Positions 1 to 8,276 of a DNA stretch of 62,303 nt are shown here, piece by piece. This DNA comes from Clostridiales bacterium (GTDB taxonomy: Bacteria > Bacillota > Clostridia > Christensenellales > Pumilibacteraceae). The DNA is taken from contig JAFLVG010000010.1 in the NCBI GenBank assembly GCA_022508445.1, forward strand, positions 1 to 62,303, in the 5' to 3' direction. The position numbers and the translations under genes are program-made. The notes beneath the pieces are model-generated. The model worked only from the letters and a program-made list of their open reading frames with translations, was not told where the DNA came from and searched no databases. Positions within the stretch are counted from its first letter, which is position 1; each line of letters starts with the position of its first letter.

Positions 1-88
1 TGGTGCCGGTGATCGGAGTCGAACCGATACGGGTTATTAGCCCACCGGATTTTGAGTCCGGCGCGTCTGCCAATTCCACCACACCGGC
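1..88 (-). tRNA. tRNA-Leu (anticodon CAA)
   Basis: The minus strand reads as a complete type II tRNA of 88 nt. The acceptor stem GCCGGTG pairs with CACCGGC, the discriminator is A, and CCA is encoded at positions 1-3. The anticodon stem CCGGA/TCCGG holds the loop CTCAAAA, giving anticodon CAA for UUG codons. The long variable arm and the GGTTCGACTCC T-loop region fit tRNA-Leu. A promoter lies directly upstream at 100-129. Confidence 0.96.
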
Positions 89-99
89 AAAGCAACATG

Positions 100-129
100 A
101 TTTTAACATCATTTATACTGTTTTGTCAA
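100..129 (-). promoter_or_regulatory. Promoter of tRNA-Leu
   Basis: On the minus strand TTGACA (129-124) and TAAAAT (105-100) are separated by 18 nt. Transcription would start about 5 nt before the mature tRNA end, as expected for a stable RNA gene. Confidence 0.7.
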
Positions 130-134
130 GTAAA

Positions 135-245
135 TTCCTACTTCTTTTAAAAAAGATGTAGGCAAGAATACTTTTACCCGTCGTGTGTTTACTGCGGTAA
201 GTTTTTTGCTATGCACCCGAATAATTGCGTTACTATAATAATTGA
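135..245. repeat. Dispersed intergenic repeat, copy A
   Basis: About 111 bp that align with 39302-39411. Shared blocks include CCTACTTCTTTTAAAAAAGA at the left and GCACCCGAATAAT near the right. The left end folds as a 12-bp hairpin with one mismatch (137-148 with 151-162). Both copies sit between divergent genes. Confidence 0.7.
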
Positions 246-290
246 TTTGTAGGCAATCGTTGATATTGACTGTGAAACCGCGCTAAACGG

Positions 291-332
291 TTGCCTTTTG
301 ACTCCTTTTGTATTATAATATTGTTTAAACAA
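291..332 (+). promoter_or_regulatory. argC promoter with palindromic operator candidate
   Basis: TTGCCT (291-296), 17-nt spacer, TATAAT (314-319). A perfect 12-bp palindrome TTGTTTAAACAA (321-332) covers the expected start site. The argF promoter uses the same boxes and spacer length. The palindrome does not match the classical ArgR box, so the regulator is unknown. Confidence 0.65.
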
Positions 333-348
333 TACAAAACGGATTATC

Positions 349-1344
349 ATGAACAACAAAAAAATCAAAGTCGGAATAGTCGGCGCAAACGGCTATGCCG
401 GCGCGGAGGTTTTAAGACTTATCTCCGCACATCCTAATACCGAGCTTGTTGCCGTTACGAGCCGAGCGCATCTCGGAAAACGAGTATCCGACGTTTTTCC
501 TGCGTTGCCCTGCTCGCTTGTCTTTACAGATATGTCGGACAAAGCGTTAAAATCGTGCGACGTGGTTTTTACGGCGTTGCCGCAAACCGCCGGCGCAGGA
601 CTCGTCGGCGAACTCATTGACGCAGGCGTGCGCGTTGTCGATCTGTCGGCCGACTACCGTTTCGACGACGTTGCAGTATACGAACGCGTGTACAACGTTA
701 CTCATCCGCGCCCCGATTTAAACGCCATATCGGTTTACGGTTTATGCGAGGTCAACCGCGATAGCATACGAGCCGCAAAGCTTGTCGCCAATCCCGGGTG
801 CTATGTTACCAGCGTTCTCTTGCCCATGCTTCCTCTCTGCCGCAATGATCTCGCGTCCGATATCATAGCCGACTCAAAGAGCGGCGTGAGCGGCGCAGGC
901 AGGAAAAGCGACGAGGCGTATTCGTTCTGCACACTTGACGAAAACTTCAAGGCTTACGGCGTATTTAATCACCGTCACGCGCCCGAGATGAGCGAAAAGC
1001 TGGGCACAAACATTCTTTTCACTCCCCATCTTTTGCCGATTAAGCGCGGAATACTGTCCACCGTATATTTTACGGTAAAAGACGCAGACGAGGCGCTAAA
1101 CACGCTTAAATCCGCATACGGCGGCGAACCGTTTGTATCGTATTCGGACGCATTGCCCGAAATATCGTTCGTCGCGCACACAAACCGCTGTATGTTCTCC
1201 GCGAGGTTTGACGGAAACCGCGGAATCATAGTTTCGGTAATAGACAATCTTTTGAAGGGCGCGGCAGGACAAGCCGTGCAGAACATGAACATCATGTTCG
1301 GGCTTAACGAAACTGCGGGGTTGCCGCTTTATGCACCGATTTAA
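349..1344 (+). CDS. argC: N-acetyl-gamma-glutamyl-phosphate reductase
   Basis: Third step of arginine synthesis: NADPH-dependent reduction of N-acetylglutamyl phosphate to the semialdehyde, in the cytoplasm. The 331-residue protein has the N-terminal Rossmann motif GANGYAG (residues 12-18) and the catalytic cysteine in NPGCYVTS (C151). An HRHAPEM segment matches the family's substrate region. Length is typical for the short ArgC type. The ATG at 349 is about 30 nt downstream of a good -10 box; the ribosome site is weak. It is the first gene of argC-argB-argD; argB follows after 30 nt. No argJ sits between argC and argB, unlike the common clostridial order argC-argJ-argB-argD. Confidence 0.95.
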   Translation: MNNKKIKVGIVGANGYAGAEVLRLISAHPNTELVAVTSRAHLGKRVSDVFPALPCSLVFTDMSDKALKSCDVVFTALPQTAGAGLVGELIDAGVRVVDLSADYRFDDVAVYERVYNVTHPRPDLNAISVYGLCEVNRDSIRAAKLVANPGCYVTSVLLPMLPLCRNDLASDIIADSKSGVSGAGRKSDEAYSFCTLDENFKAYGVFNHRHAPEMSEKLGTNILFTPHLLPIKRGILSTVYFTVKDADEALNTLKSAYGGEPFVSYSDALPEISFVAHTNRCMFSARFDGNRGIIVSVIDNLLKGAAGQAVQNMNIMFGLNETAGLPLYAPI

Positions 1345-1374
1345 CAAACAAATAAAAAGGCACAGGCTTATATT

Positions 1375-2241
1375 ATGAAAGACTCTTTCAAATCGACAAT
1401 CGAGCGCGCCGCCATAATTTGCGAAGCGCTCCCCTACATACGCAAGTACACGGGCAAAACCATCGTTATTAAATACGGCGGAAACGCCATGAACGACGAG
1501 GCAGTTACGACGACTATACTTCAAGACATAGCCGCACTCAAAATCGTCGGCGTAAACCCCATTCTCGTTCACGGCGGCGGACCCGAAATCAATAAGCTCC
1601 TCGGGCGGCTTGGCATCGAGCCGCAATTCAAAAACGGCATGCGCGTGACCGACAAGCAGACAATGGAAGTCGCACAGATGATACTTTGCGGCAAAATTAA
1701 CAAAAACATCGTCGGCGAGCTCAACTCGATGGGAGTTAAGGCAATCGGACTTTGCGGCAAGGACTCGCAGCTAATCAAGGCTGAAACTCTTGACGCCGAG
1801 CTCGGTTACGTCGGCAAGATAACCGAAATCAACGCCAAGCTTTTGGAGATTCTCGCAAAAGACGAGTTTATTCCAGTCATTGCCTCGATTGCGACCGATG
1901 ATAACGGCAACAGCTATAACGTAAACGCCGACGTTGCGGCGGCGGCTATCGGCGCCGCCATGCATGCCGAAAAGCTGTTGTTCCTTTCAGACATCGACGG
2001 CATTATGGCAAATAAGGACAAAGCCGAAACTCTCATCGACAGAATATCCGTTTCAGAACTTCGAAAGATGATCGAGAGCGGTGCGATATCGGGCGGCATG
2101 GTACCAAAGGCGAACAGCTGTATCGACGCGATAGAGCGCGGCATCAACAGCGTATTTGTGCTCAACGGCACACTCCCCCATTCCATTCTTTTGGAATTGT
2201 TCACCGACAGCGGCGTCGGCACTATGATAGAAAAAGACTGA
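1375..2241 (+). CDS. argB: Acetylglutamate kinase
   Basis: Phosphorylates N-acetylglutamate, the second step of arginine synthesis and the usual site of feedback control. The 288-residue amino acid kinase fold starts with the nucleotide-binding KYGGNAM motif, followed by LVHGGGPEINKLL, the substrate loop. Later come the NVNADVAAAAIGAA and FLSDIDGI segments typical of ArgB. The N-terminal helix before the first strand (about 25 residues) resembles arginine-sensitive hexameric ArgB enzymes, so arginine inhibition is plausible but inferred. It lies 30 nt after argC and 6 nt before argD. Confidence 0.96.
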   Translation: MKDSFKSTIERAAIICEALPYIRKYTGKTIVIKYGGNAMNDEAVTTTILQDIAALKIVGVNPILVHGGGPEINKLLGRLGIEPQFKNGMRVTDKQTMEVAQMILCGKINKNIVGELNSMGVKAIGLCGKDSQLIKAETLDAELGYVGKITEINAKLLEILAKDEFIPVIASIATDDNGNSYNVNADVAAAAIGAAMHAEKLLFLSDIDGIMANKDKAETLIDRISVSELRKMIESGAISGGMVPKANSCIDAIERGINSVFVLNGTLPHSILLELFTDSGVGTMIEKD

Positions 2242-2247
2242 TTAGGT

Positions 2248-3453
2248 ATGGCGTTTATGAATTTCAATAAAATAAAAGAAACCGAACTTAATTGCTACAT
2301 GCCGGTTTTCTCGCGCGAGAATATTGCGATAGAGCGCGGCAAGGGCAATTGCTTATATGATATTCACGGCAATAAGTACGTCGATTTCGTAGCAGGTATC
2401 GCCACGAATATTCTAGGCTACAACCACCCCGAATACACGCAAGCTGTGTGCGATCAAGTGCATAAGCTCATGCATGTTTCGAATCATTACTACACGGCTA
2501 TACAGTCGGAATACATCAAAAGGCTGTGCGATGCGTCGGGTTTCTCGCGCGTGTTTTTGTGCAATTCGGGTGCGGAAGCAAACGAATGTGCTATAAAGCT
2601 CGCGCGGCGGTATTTCAAAAACAACGGCGAAAATAAAATAATTCTTTCCGCGGAGGGCGCATTCCACGGCAGAACGCTCGCCACGCTTACCGCGACCGAT
2701 AACGCAGGACAGCATCGCGCATACGCGCCACTCCCCGAAGGATTCGACAGCTTTAAGTACAACGATTTCGACGACTTCAAAGCAAAGCTGACAAGCGACG
2801 TCGGCGCGGTCATTCTCGAAACAGTACAGGGTGAGCGCGGTGTGCGGCCTTTTTCCAACGACTTTCTCATTAACGCATATGCGCTTTGCAAGTCGAAGGG
2901 CGTGCTGTTTATCGTTGACGAGGTACAAACAGGCATGGGCAGAACAGGCAAACTATTCTCTTTCGAGCATTTCGGAATTAAGCCCGACATCATAACGCTT
3001 GCCAAGGGCATAGCCGGCGGAATACCCATGGGCGCTTGCCTTGCGTCGGAAGAAGTCGGCACGGCGTTTGCACTCGGCGATCACGGCTCTACGTTCGGCG
3101 GCAACGCGCTCGCCTGCGCCGCCGCAAACAAGGTACTCGAAATCTTAACAGACGGCGGACTTTTGGAACGCTCGGCGGATGTAGGAGAATATTTCGGTCA
3201 GCGACTCGCTCACCTTTCAAAGTACAACTTCATCAAAGACATTCGCGGCATGGGGCTTATGCGCGGCATACAGCTCGACGAAAAGATAAACGCCGCATCG
3301 TTCGAGGGCAAGCTTCGCGAGCGCGGCTATCTTGTAAACGTTGCAGGCAACAACACCTTGCGTTTTATTCCTCCGCTCACGATAACTCGCGAAGAGATTG
3401 ACGGGCTTATTCTCGCCCTCGACGACATCTGCGCGTCTACAAATATAATTTAA
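2248..3453 (+). CDS. argD: Acetylornithine aminotransferase
   Basis: PLP-dependent class III aminotransferase converting N-acetylglutamate semialdehyde to N-acetylornithine. The 401-residue protein shows NSGAEANECAIKLAR (phosphate-binding region), the VDEVQTGMGRTG aspartate segment, and the PLP lysine in LAKGIAGG (K253). GSTFGGNALACAAA is also typical. The start is either ATG 2248 or ATG 2257; the TTAGG just before 2248 favours the first. It is 6 nt downstream of argB and clearly cotranscribed. A dedicated promoter for argF lies in the 167 nt that follow. Confidence 0.95.
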   Translation: MAFMNFNKIKETELNCYMPVFSRENIAIERGKGNCLYDIHGNKYVDFVAGIATNILGYNHPEYTQAVCDQVHKLMHVSNHYYTAIQSEYIKRLCDASGFSRVFLCNSGAEANECAIKLARRYFKNNGENKIILSAEGAFHGRTLATLTATDNAGQHRAYAPLPEGFDSFKYNDFDDFKAKLTSDVGAVILETVQGERGVRPFSNDFLINAYALCKSKGVLFIVDEVQTGMGRTGKLFSFEHFGIKPDIITLAKGIAGGIPMGACLASEEVGTAFALGDHGSTFGGNALACAAANKVLEILTDGGLLERSADVGEYFGQRLAHLSKYNFIKDIRGMGLMRGIQLDEKINAASFEGKLRERGYLVNVAGNNTLRFIPPLTITREEIDGLILALDDICASTNII

Positions 3454-3507
3454 ACTGTCCGCATATTTCTTAAAATATCGAAATGCGCGGTTTTATTGCC
3501 ATTTTTG

Positions 3508-3569
3508 TTGCCTTTTAATCTAATAAATGATATAATTACACTGTTCAATTTGATATAATACATATCAAA
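3508..3569 (+). promoter_or_regulatory. argF promoter with inverted-repeat operator candidate
   Basis: TTGCCT (3508-3513), 17 nt, TATAAT (3531-3536): the same boxes and spacing as at argC. A perfect inverted repeat TTTGATAT-5 nt-ATATCAAA occupies 3549-3569, just downstream of the predicted start near 3543. It could bind a regulator of arginine genes. Confidence 0.65.
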
Positions 3570-3620
3570 CAATTTTGCGATTAAAGCTTATTGTAATTTC
3601 GGACAATTATAAGGAGAATT

Positions 3621-4568
3621 ATGGACGTTTCATCATATAAACCCAAGGGCAGAATAGAACACAGACACCTTCTCAATCTTTTGGACTATTCTTCCGCAGA
3701 CATATACGAAATTTTACATCTGGCAGGAAATCTCAAATCGGCGTTCTTGCGCGGCAAAAAGCATGAGCTTTTGAAAGGCAAAACTCTTGCAATGATTTTC
3801 AGCAAATCTTCCACCAGAACACGCGTGTCGTTTGAAATGGGCATGCACCAGCTCGGCGGACACTCCCTTTTCCTTTCGAGCAACGACATTCAGCTAGGCA
3901 GAGGCGAAACCATACACGACACGGCGTGCGTGCTGTCGCGTTACGGAATCGACGGCGTTATGATTCGCACGTTCAAGCAATCGGACGTCGAAGAACTTGC
4001 AAAGTACGGCAGCTTTTCCGTAATAAACGGACTTACCGACGATTTCCATCCATGCCAAGCGCTTGCCGATATTTTCACGCTTTACGAAACATACGGTCAT
4101 CTCAACGGCGTTAAGCTAGCCTACTTCGGCGACGGAAACAACATGGCGCACTCGCTCATGCTCGCAGGCGCAAAAACGGGTATGGAGATTTGCATTTGCT
4201 CGCCCAAGGGTTTTCAGCCCAACCCCGAAATCACGGCGGCGGCACAGCAGTTCGGCAACGTCACCGTGACTGACAACGTAGAACAAGCGGCGACCGGCGC
4301 GGACGCTCTTTATACCGACGTTTTCTTCTCAATGGGACAAGCCAAAGATCCGGCAAAAGAAAAGACGCTCATGCCCTATCAGGTAAACGCCGATGTGCTC
4401 AATATGGCGAAAAAGGACGTGGTGTTTATGCACTGCCTGCCTGCGCACCGTGGCGAAGAGGTAACCGAGGACGTCATTGATTCCACGCATTCTATAATTT
4501 TCCAAGAAGCAGAAAACCGTCTGCATGTTCAAAAGGCGGTCATGTGCCTTCTTATGGGTAAAAAGTAA
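3621..4568 (+). CDS. argF: Ornithine carbamoyltransferase
   Basis: Transfers a carbamoyl group from carbamoyl phosphate to ornithine to form citrulline. The 315-residue protein has the carbamoyl phosphate motif SSTRTRVSFEMG, the 80s loop LGRGETIHDTA, the HPCQALADI motif and the ornithine-binding HCLPAHRGEEV. An SMG segment (FFSMGQ) is also seen; together these favour true ornithine over acetylornithine transcarbamylase. A strong AAGGAG ribosome site precedes ATG 3621. The gene has its own promoter and is followed after 1 nt by a GNAT gene. Confidence 0.95.
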   Translation: MDVSSYKPKGRIEHRHLLNLLDYSSADIYEILHLAGNLKSAFLRGKKHELLKGKTLAMIFSKSSTRTRVSFEMGMHQLGGHSLFLSSNDIQLGRGETIHDTACVLSRYGIDGVMIRTFKQSDVEELAKYGSFSVINGLTDDFHPCQALADIFTLYETYGHLNGVKLAYFGDGNNMAHSLMLAGAKTGMEICICSPKGFQPNPEITAAAQQFGNVTVTDNVEQAATGADALYTDVFFSMGQAKDPAKEKTLMPYQVNADVLNMAKKDVVFMHCLPAHRGEEVTEDVIDSTHSIIFQEAENRLHVQKAVMCLLMGKK

Positions 4569-4569
4569 C

Positions 4570-5079
4570 ATGTATCTTGCTATAAGGCGGGCAACCGACG
4601 AGGACACCGATAAAGTCCTCAAAGTCACAAAAGAATCATTTTCGCTGTACCAAGATGAATTGCACGTCAATTACGAGGTCAAAGCGCTTAAAGAAACGAT
4701 TGAATCCACACTCAAAGACATTCGCGAGAATGCGGTTTTTGTAGTGGAACGGTTCAATGTGCTTGTCGGCTCTATCCGTATCAAAAAATTGTCCGACGAT
4801 CTTTGGTACATTTACAGATTCGGCGTAAGTCCCAATATTACCAATACGGGCTTGGGCTCGGCACTTCTCGACGCGGCGGTCGAGTTTGCGCACGAGAACG
4901 GCGCAAAGGCAATAGCACTGCACACCAACTCAAAGTACTACCGCCTTGCACGCTATTACTACGGCAAGCAATTCTACGTTCACTCCACAACGTTCGACCG
5001 CGGATACGTTCGCGCGCTGTTCGTGTTGGAGTTAGAGCAAGGCAACGAGGTCGACCTCTCGCCCGCTTTTTCGCAATAG
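4570..5079 (+). CDS. GNAT family N-acetyltransferase in the arginine cluster
   Basis: A 169-residue GNAT protein. The acetyl-CoA-binding region is seen as FGVSPNITNTGLGSALLDAA, and a C-terminal strand-rich part (YYYGKQFYVHSTTF then RGYVRALFVLEL) follows. ATG 4570 is chosen because it lies 1 nt after the argF stop; the longer frame from 4525 would run through argF. No ribosome site is visible, suggesting translational coupling. The substrate is unknown. No argJ, argA or argE is in this window, so this enzyme could supply N-acetylglutamate, but a role in stress or protein acetylation is equally possible. folA starts 6 nt later. Confidence 0.8.
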   Translation: MYLAIRRATDEDTDKVLKVTKESFSLYQDELHVNYEVKALKETIESTLKDIRENAVFVVERFNVLVGSIRIKKLSDDLWYIYRFGVSPNITNTGLGSALLDAAVEFAHENGAKAIALHTNSKYYRLARYYYGKQFYVHSTTFDRGYVRALFVLELEQGNEVDLSPAFSQ

Positions 5080-5085
5080 CCTTGA

Positions 5086-5559
5086 ATGATTAGCATAATT
5101 GTTGCACGCTCCAAAAATAACGTTATCGGCAAGAACGGCAGGATACCTTGGAATATCGATGGCGAACAATCGCAGTTCAAAGAGCTGACAACGGGCAACG
5201 CCATTATTATGGGGCGCAAGACGTATGAAGAAATCGGGCGTCCGCTCCCCGACAGATTGAATGTAGTCGTTTCACGTACCGCCGGTTATACGGGGGATAA
5301 TTTAATTACGGCGCGGTCTTTTCAAGAGGCAATCGACGCCTGTGCGGATAAAGATATTTACGTGTGCGGCGGTTTCGGTTTGTACGAGCAAGCAATTTCG
5401 ATAGCAGACAAAATGTATATTACCGAAATCGACATAGAAGTAAAAGACGGTGACGTGTTTTTTCCGGAATTCGATAAAAACGAGTTCACGGTAACTGTCG
5501 GTCAAACCGCAGGCAAAGATATAAAATACACAAGAACGATTTACACTCGTAAGAAATGA
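5086..5559 (+). CDS. folA: Dihydrofolate reductase
   Basis: NADPH-dependent reduction of dihydrofolate to tetrahydrofolate. The 157 residues fit the family: VIGKNGRIPWNI with the active-site acid as Glu27 rather than Asp, then IIMGRKTYEEIG, and ICVCGG-like IYVCGGFGLYEQA for cofactor binding. FFPEF matches the C-terminal substrate strand. The ATG lies 6 nt after the GNAT stop with no strong ribosome site, so it probably depends on upstream translation. No thymidylate synthase gene is next to it. A strong terminator follows at 5613-5644. Confidence 0.93.
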   Translation: MISIIVARSKNNVIGKNGRIPWNIDGEQSQFKELTTGNAIIMGRKTYEEIGRPLPDRLNVVVSRTAGYTGDNLITARSFQEAIDACADKDIYVCGGFGLYEQAISIADKMYITEIDIEVKDGDVFFPEFDKNEFTVTVGQTAGKDIKYTRTIYTRKK

Positions 5560-5612
5560 ATGGCGCTTTATGTTATTTTCGGGATTGATTGAATAAACCG
5601 GAATTTAAGTAA

Positions 5613-5644
5613 AAAAGGGCCCGACACTGATGTCGGGCCCTTTT
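5613..5644. terminator. Bidirectional terminator between folA and yfbR
   Basis: A perfect 14-bp stem (AAAAGGGCCCGACA with TGTCGGGCCCTTTT) closes a CTGA tetraloop. A-runs and T-runs flank the stem, so it can stop transcription from folA on the plus strand and from the yfbR operon on the minus strand. Confidence 0.9.
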
Positions 5645-5661
5645 AAATTCATATTAAATTA

Positions 5662-6243
5662 TCAGTCCAAAAGATAATCCAAGCTCATCGAATATGCCGG
5701 AATGAAGGTGTCGATAAAATACCCGACCGATTTTTCGGGTACTCCTTCCAAGCTCTTGACTGTGGCGTCGTAAGCGTTTTTGAATTCGTTATTGCCCACC
5801 GCAAGCTCTTCCACGCACTTGATGAGCGCGCTCATTTTGTCAGCGCGTTTGACTATCACGTATTCCGCACTCGCCTTATCCGGCCTTACGCACGGTAAGA
5901 ACGCGCTTTTCAGTTCTTCGGGCAGAGTGTCAACCAGCTTTTGCTCGGCACGGCGTTCTATATTCTTGTACGCGCGGTTTATATCGTCGTCGTAATACTT
6001 GACGGGTGTGGGCAGATCGCCTGTTACGACCTCCGCCGCTTCATGGTAAAGAGCAAGCACCGCCGCCTTATTCGCGTCGAGCGAGCCTCCGAACATAGTG
6101 TTTTCAATTACGCACAGCGCATGGGCAATCATGGCCACTTGCATTGTGTGCTGTGCCACGTCCTCTACCGAGGTATTACGCATGAGCGCCCATCTGTCGA
6201 TGAGCTTCATTCTGTCTAAAAATGCGAAGAATTTACTGACCAT
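5662..6243 (-). CDS. yfbR: YfbR-like HD-domain 5'-deoxynucleotidase
   Basis: A 193-residue HD-superfamily protein strongly resembling E. coli YfbR, a 5'-deoxyribonucleoside monophosphatase. Shared segments include RMKLIDRW, LMRN, the first metal histidine (H32), TGDLPTPVKY, and CVEELAVGNNEF. The metal motif that gives the family its name reads H67-E68 instead of H-D, a conservative but unusual change at a metal ligand. It starts 9 nt after the tkt stop with an AGGAT site, so it is the last gene of a mutase-tkt-yfbR operon. It would help balance deoxynucleotide pools. Confidence 0.9.
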   Translation of the reverse strand: MVSKFFAFLDRMKLIDRWALMRNTSVEDVAQHTMQVAMIAHALCVIENTMFGGSLDANKAAVLALYHEAAEVVTGDLPTPVKYYDDDINRAYKNIERRAEQKLVDTLPEELKSAFLPCVRPDKASAEYVIVKRADKMSALIKCVEELAVGNNEFKNAYDATVKSLEGVPEKSVGYFIDTFIPAYSMSLDYLLD

Positions 6244-6252
6244 TATCCTGAT

Positions 6253-8238
6253 TTACTGTGCTTTTGTGCAAGTGCGAATAGTCTTTTTTGCGAGCTTAAT
6301 TACGTTTTCGGTATTGAATCCGCAAATCTCGAACATGACGTTCGCAGGTGCGGACATGCCGAACGAATCGATACAGCAGCATTCACCGTCAAGACCGACG
6401 TACTTGTACCAGCCGGTCGATCTGCCTGCCTCGATTGCTACACGCGCTCTCACGTTTGACGGAAGCACAGACTCGCGGTACTTCGCGGTCTGGATATCGA
6501 AAAGCTCCATGCACGGCATGCTTACTACGCGAGCGTCTATATTCTCCTCGGCGAGCTTTTTCTTCGCTTCCATGGCAAGCCCGAGCTCGGAGCCGTTGGA
6601 AATGAGAATGACGTCGGGGGTTTCGCTGTTGCTGTCCGCCGCTATATAACCGCCGTAGAGCGCATTTGTTCCAGTGCAGTCGAGCTGTTTAAGCGACTGG
6701 CGCGACAGCACGATAGCCGTGGGGCTATTGCCCGTCCAGGCCGACTCATAAGCCGCCGCCGTTTCCTTGGAATCGGCAGGACGGAAAACTTTGATGCCCG
6801 GGATAGAGCGAAGCATTGTGAGCTGCTCGATAGGCTGATGTGTGGGGCCGTCCTCGCCCACACCGATCGAATCGTGCGAGAATACATAAACGACGGGAAT
6901 ATTCATAAGCGCGCTCATACGAATGGCGGCCTTCATGTAATCGGAAAACACAGTAAACGTCGCACAGAACGGCAAAAGTCCGCCGTGCAAATACATTCCG
7001 TTGCAGATAGCGCCCATGGCATGCTCTCTGATACCGAAGTGTATATTGCGGCCTGCCTCTGTCGCAAACACGTCGCCGCCGTCGGCTATAACAACCATGT
7101 TGGACGTTGCAAGGTCCGCAGAGCCGCCGACCACAAACGGGTTCTTTTGCGCAATCGCATTTAGTATGCGCTGTGACGAAGCTCTTGTGGCCTCGTCCTT
7201 TTGCGGCTTGTCATATATGCAGTCGAGCTCGGCAAAATCGATGCTTCCCTTGCGCCAGCGCTGGAACTCCTCGAACATTTCGGGATATTTGGTTTTGTAC
7301 GCCTTGACGGTCTTGTTCCATTCTGCCTCGTACTTGGAAAACGCAGGTGCAAGCTCTGCGACAAAGTCTGTCACTTGCGACGCCACCTCGAATGGCGCAG
7401 TCTTATATCCGAGCGTTTTTCTTAATTCCTTGATGTTATCACTGCCGAGCGGCGCGCCGTGGCACTTGCACGTTCCTGCAAGCGGCGAGCCGTATCCTAT
7501 CGTCGTGTTGACTATAATCAGCGACGGCTTTTGCTTTTCGGCTTTCGCAAGGGTGATTGCCGCCGAAATCTGCTCAATGCTTTCGCCGTCGTTCACTCTC
7601 AAAACCTGCCAGCCGAGCGCTTCGTGGCGCTTGCCCACATCCTCTGTGAAAGCGAGGTCGGTACTTCCCTCGATGGTGATGCGGTTGCTGTCGTAAAGCA
7701 CAATCAGCTTATCGAGCTTTTGAGTGCCGGCAAGCGACGCCGCCTCGTTTTCTATGCCCTCCATCATGCACCCGTCGCCGCAAAGCGCGTAGGTGTAGTG
7801 GTCTATGAGCTTGCAGTCGGGCATATTGAACTTTTGTGCGAGCATGCGTTCTGCGAGTGCAAAGCCCACCGCATTCGCAATGCCTTGACCGAGCGGCCCC
7901 GTCGAAACCTCAACCCCTGCCGTAACGCCGTATTCGGGATGTCCGGGAGTTTTGGAGGTGTGCTGACGGAAGCGCATCAGATCCTCTTTGGTAAGCCCGT
8001 ATCCGAAAACATGCAGCAACGAGTACAGGAGTGCGGAGCCGTGTCCCGCAGAAAGAACAAACCTATCTCTGTCGAAGAAGTTGGGGTTTTTTGGGTTGTG
8101 TTTGAGATGCTTTGCAAAAAGCGTGTAACCGATAGGCGCGGCGCCCAAGCAGATACCGGGGTGTCCGCTCTTCGCCTTTTCGATGGCCTCTACGGACAAC
8201 ATTCTCAAAGTTGATACGGTGAGTTCTTCGTTTGTCAT
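6253..8238 (-). CDS. tkt: Transketolase
   Basis: Thiamine diphosphate enzyme moving two-carbon units between sugar phosphates in the non-oxidative pentose phosphate pathway. The full-length 661-residue protein has KSGHPG near the N terminus, the ThDP-binding GDGCMMEGIENEAASLAG segment, the LIVLYDSNRITIEGST region, and the pyrimidine domain with FGIREHAMGAICNGM. The C-terminal domain keeps GSELGLAMEA. AAGGAG precedes ATG 8238 at good distance. It lies 38 nt downstream of the phosphohexomutase gene and 9 nt upstream of yfbR on the same strand. It also supplies erythrose 4-phosphate, the feedstock for the neighbouring shikimate operon. Confidence 0.96.
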   Translation of the reverse strand: MTNEELTVSTLRMLSVEAIEKAKSGHPGICLGAAPIGYTLFAKHLKHNPKNPNFFDRDRFVLSAGHGSALLYSLLHVFGYGLTKEDLMRFRQHTSKTPGHPEYGVTAGVEVSTGPLGQGIANAVGFALAERMLAQKFNMPDCKLIDHYTYALCGDGCMMEGIENEAASLAGTQKLDKLIVLYDSNRITIEGSTDLAFTEDVGKRHEALGWQVLRVNDGESIEQISAAITLAKAEKQKPSLIIVNTTIGYGSPLAGTCKCHGAPLGSDNIKELRKTLGYKTAPFEVASQVTDFVAELAPAFSKYEAEWNKTVKAYKTKYPEMFEEFQRWRKGSIDFAELDCIYDKPQKDEATRASSQRILNAIAQKNPFVVGGSADLATSNMVVIADGGDVFATEAGRNIHFGIREHAMGAICNGMYLHGGLLPFCATFTVFSDYMKAAIRMSALMNIPVVYVFSHDSIGVGEDGPTHQPIEQLTMLRSIPGIKVFRPADSKETAAAYESAWTGNSPTAIVLSRQSLKQLDCTGTNALYGGYIAADSNSETPDVILISNGSELGLAMEAKKKLAEENIDARVVSMPCMELFDIQTAKYRESVLPSNVRARVAIEAGRSTGWYKYVGLDGECCCIDSFGMSAPANVMFEICGFNTENVIKLAKKTIRTCTKAQ

Positions 8239-8276
8239 TTTATACTCCTTACTTGGATTGAAGTTGCTTAATAATA

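Noticed and set aside
3621-4568. argF as acetylornithine or other transcarbamylase
   Set aside because: HCLPAHRGEEV, the SMG segment and the RGETIHDTA loop fit ornithine carbamoyltransferase.
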